From Nilaparvata lugens (taxonomy: Eukaryota; Arthropoda; Insecta; Hemiptera; Delphacidae): DNA of 64,000 nt. Shown here one piece after another: positions 61,545 to 64,000 of the stretch. A program made the translations under genes and the position numbers. The stretch is taken from the NCBI RefSeq assembly GCF_014356525.2, contig NC_052505.1, forward strand, positions 23,333,432-23,397,431, written 5' to 3'. The notes below the pieces were generated by a model, which saw only the letters and a list, made by a program, of their open reading frames with translations, had not been told where the DNA came from and made no database searches. Numbering within the stretch: the stretch's first letter is position 1; each line of letters begins with the position of its first letter.

Positions 61545-62717
61545 GTGCCTGTTAGGGATGTCAATCCCGGGACTGATTTCCAATCCCGGTATTTCGGGAA
61601 TATCCAATATCAATCCCGGGATCCCGGGACTGATCCCGGGATTGGCAAAAATCAGTTTAATGCATTTTTAACCAATTGTTCCTCCTCAATTACATGTTCG
61701 GTAACAGTGTGTCTAGAGGAAAAAGGGCCCATTAAAGAGGGAGAGGCTATTATTAAAATAAAAAAATATACTTGGGAATAATATTAAAATTGAATATTCT
61801 ATTTCTATAAATTTTTTCAAGATTATAGGAGTAACTGTTTTATTCCATGTCCTACCTTAAATTTGCTGTATCCTAGATGATAGTGAGAACTGAGGAAAGC
61901 AAGATAACTCATCAGAGTCTTTTTTATGTAGACAAAAGCATTTCTATCCTACATCAGGACGGGATAGAGCTCACACTTTAATTACGTCAAATACTTTAAA
62001 GTGAATTGATATCACTTGAATTAATAAAATTAATAATAAAATAGAATACTTTTTGTAAGACCGTAACCGACCAAACCACTGCGAAAGCTGAACCACTACA
62101 CTATACTAAATGAAATTTCATAGAACAACTATAATATTTACTTCAACAAGAAATTCTACTTATGATAGAGAAAGAGAAGAGGAGAGGAATAATTAGACAG
62201 GAAGTGAATCGTGCTTTTTTATTTCTGATTTCTGAAGTCTTTTCAAAGTTCGGAATGCATTTCAAGGAAATGCCATCAGCATTATTGCAAATATTGCGCC
62301 GTCTAGACTGGTAATTGTGGTGCTGTGTAAACAGAAACAAACGTAGAGGCATAACAACCAATCAACAACCATTCTGCCAATTATGCGAACTGATAATGCG
62401 AATTCTATTAAGCCAGTGAAGAGTAGGCTACAATATACAATCATTATTATGTATATGCAACTGTAGACTGTGCCTGTAAAATAAATTAGTCAAACACTTA
62501 GAACAATAAATTAGTTATAGAAACTCATATTCATCACCATAAATAAATTCCATATTGGATTGTTTTTGGAAAAATGTGATTCACAATTTCAGGTTTCCAA
62601 TCCCGATAATCCCGGGATTGACGCTGACAAATCCCGGGATTGTTAGGTATGAAATATGGACCGGGATCCCGGGATTCGGGATCCCGGGATCCCGGGATTG
62701 ACATCCCTAGTGCCTGT
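61545..62717. mobile_element. Non-autonomous hAT-like transposon with perfect 8-bp target duplication
   Basis: The element spans 61553-62709 (1157 bp). Its ends are inverted repeats: tagggatgtcaatcccggga at the left, tcccgggattgacatcccta at the right. Identical gtgcctgt copies flank it (61545-61552, 62710-62717), the 8-bp duplication expected of hAT. Both subterminal regions carry multiple copies of atcccggga, likely transposase-binding repeats. The interior is AT-rich with only short frames and no recognisable transposase or BED finger, so it depends on an autonomous relative. The perfect duplication suggests a recent insertion. Confidence 0.85.
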
Positions 62718-63300
62718 TCTTGTAGTCTACTAAGCACCTGAAATGTGCTCGCTTATGATTTGGTCGATGTTGTGTAACGTAATAGGTCTATCAGATGACG
62801 TTGAAATTGGCATCAACCAATGAAATTGAAGGGGCGTCCCATCAACAGACTGCTAGTTTCTTACAGTATAATCTTATTTTTTCAAATAAAAATCTATCAT
62901 TTATGAAATTTATCTTATTCTTTTCCAATAGAAACTTATATTTCATTGAAATTATCATTCAATTTGTTCTGTATAGATGATTCAAAAGAATAAATGATGT
63001 ACAAATATTCAAAGACCTTTCATAGGAGGCTATTGAAAGGTGATTGTTGGAAAATCAAATGAAATTGAAATCTAAATAATTTTGTTGAAAGAAGTTAATT
63101 GGCTGTACTATAATTTTATCAGTTGATATTATCGTGAACATGGAGAGTGGAACATCTTGTCTAATCGTATTTCTTCCTGAATAGGTAGTGTTCTATAAAT
63201 TCGCTGCACATTTTTTAGAAAAACAAAATCGAAAGATGGTTGAGAATCCTGTAAATGTTAAGCTGAAAGATGAAAAATATTGTAAGAGAGAAAAGGTCAA
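62718..63300. other. Intergenic DNA, no gene seen
   Basis: AT-rich with no motif, between the hAT-like element and polypurine tract 4. Confidence 0.5.
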
Positions 63301-63359
63301 CTGCCTCAATTGTTCAAATTTGGCGAAAAACAGTTTTGGCAAGTGGCCATCCTAGTTTC

Positions 63360-64000
63360 AAAATTCAAATTGGATAGAGAGAGGAGTAGGAGAAATGACA
63401 CAAATTGGCTCCACCTGAGTCTCAGTCTAATCAACTGGCAGACGCTTGAAAAACAACAAAAGGCATGTGAAGAAAGACAGAGGTATGAAAAGAAGAGTGG
63501 AACGAGAAATATGGAAGGATATAGGAAGAGAAAAAGTAAATAGAAATAAATAAATACGGAGTAGATAAGAAGAGATGAGAAATAGAAGATGAGAATCAGT
63601 TAAGGAAAGAGTAAATAAACAGAGAGAAGAAAGAGGGAGAAGAAGGAAAAGAGAGAAGAAGGAGAGGAGAAAAGGAAAGAGAAGAAGAAGAAGAGAAAAT
63701 GAAAAAGTATGGGAAGAGGGTATAGTAGAAGAAATAGAACTGAGAAGATGGAGGTAATATAAGAAAAAAGATGATTGTTAAAGAGTGGATTGAAAGAAAG
63801 TGAAAGAGAAAGACTGAAATACAGGTAGAGAAGAAGAGATAAGAGAAAGGGCAAGGTTAAGTTAGAGGGGGAAAGAAGAAGAAAAATAGAAAGAAGAATT
63901 AGAGCAGAAAAAGAAGAAGTAAGGGAAGAAGGCGATAGTAGAAAAAATACTGAAAAAATGGAGGTGATACAAGAAAAAGGATGATTGTGAAAGAGTCGAT
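63360..64000 (+). repeat. Polypurine tract 4 (runs off the window)
   Basis: GA-rich sequence (gagagaag, gaagaagaagag, ggagaagaagg) continuing to the window end. It has an internal near-duplication: gaagatggaggtaatataag then aaaaaagatgattgt near 63745 and aaatggaggtgatacaagaaa then aaggatgattgt near 63957, each followed by aaagagt. Confidence 0.75.

Overview
The window is nuclear DNA from an insect, most likely a hemipteran such as a planthopper or leafhopper. It is AT-rich, its genes are split by long introns with GT-AG splice sites, and it is crowded with non-LTR retrotransposons and short terminal-inverted-repeat elements. The species call is inference; I see no bacterial, organellar or viral genome features.

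Two host genes are recognisable and they converge tail to tail. (1) On the + strand, positions 1622-7383 carry the last three coding exons of a thrombospondin/COMP-type gene, encoding the end of the TSP C-terminal domain; the upstream exons lie left of the window. (2) On the - strand, positions 57189 down to 11066 carry an ADAMTS-like (ADAMTSL) extracellular-matrix gene in eleven recognised coding exons: a signal-peptide exon, the end of the Cys-rich module with the spacer (3 exons), a linker, four thrombospondin type-1 repeats (TSRs), a second linker and a PLAC domain. Domain order and spacer wording resemble the ADAMTSL4/THSD4 type more than proteases, because no metalloprotease domain is present. 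An N-terminal TSR and the first part of the Cys-rich module were not found between the signal-peptide exon and the spacer. The reading phase would allow those two exons to join directly.

The first ADAMTSL intron is about 33 kb. It holds a sequence that looks like a recursive-splicing ratchet point (zero-length exon) at 46690/46691, a nearly complete EN-RT retrotransposon with poly(A) tail (27.9-31.4 kb), a 5'-truncated retrotransposon (52.6-53.6 kb), several MITEs and two long polypurine tracts. Two more polypurine tracts lie upstream of the gene, all purine-rich on the + strand.

Layout: 0-1.4 kb antisense retrotransposon fragment in a Tsp intron; 1.6-7.4 kb Tsp 3' exons with nested MITEs and a CCTAAC-rich tandem array; 7.4-11 kb convergent 3' ends; 11-24 kb ADAMTSL exons, with a decayed retrotransposon at 15-16.8 kb and a small hAT-like element at 13.5 kb; 24-57 kb first intron; 57.2 kb signal-peptide exon and probable promoter side; 57-64 kb intergenic, with a 1.16-kb non-autonomous hAT-like element (61553-62709) bearing a perfect 8-bp target duplication. 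Both genes encode secreted matrix proteins with thrombospondin-family modules, but nothing in the sequence shows that they act together.
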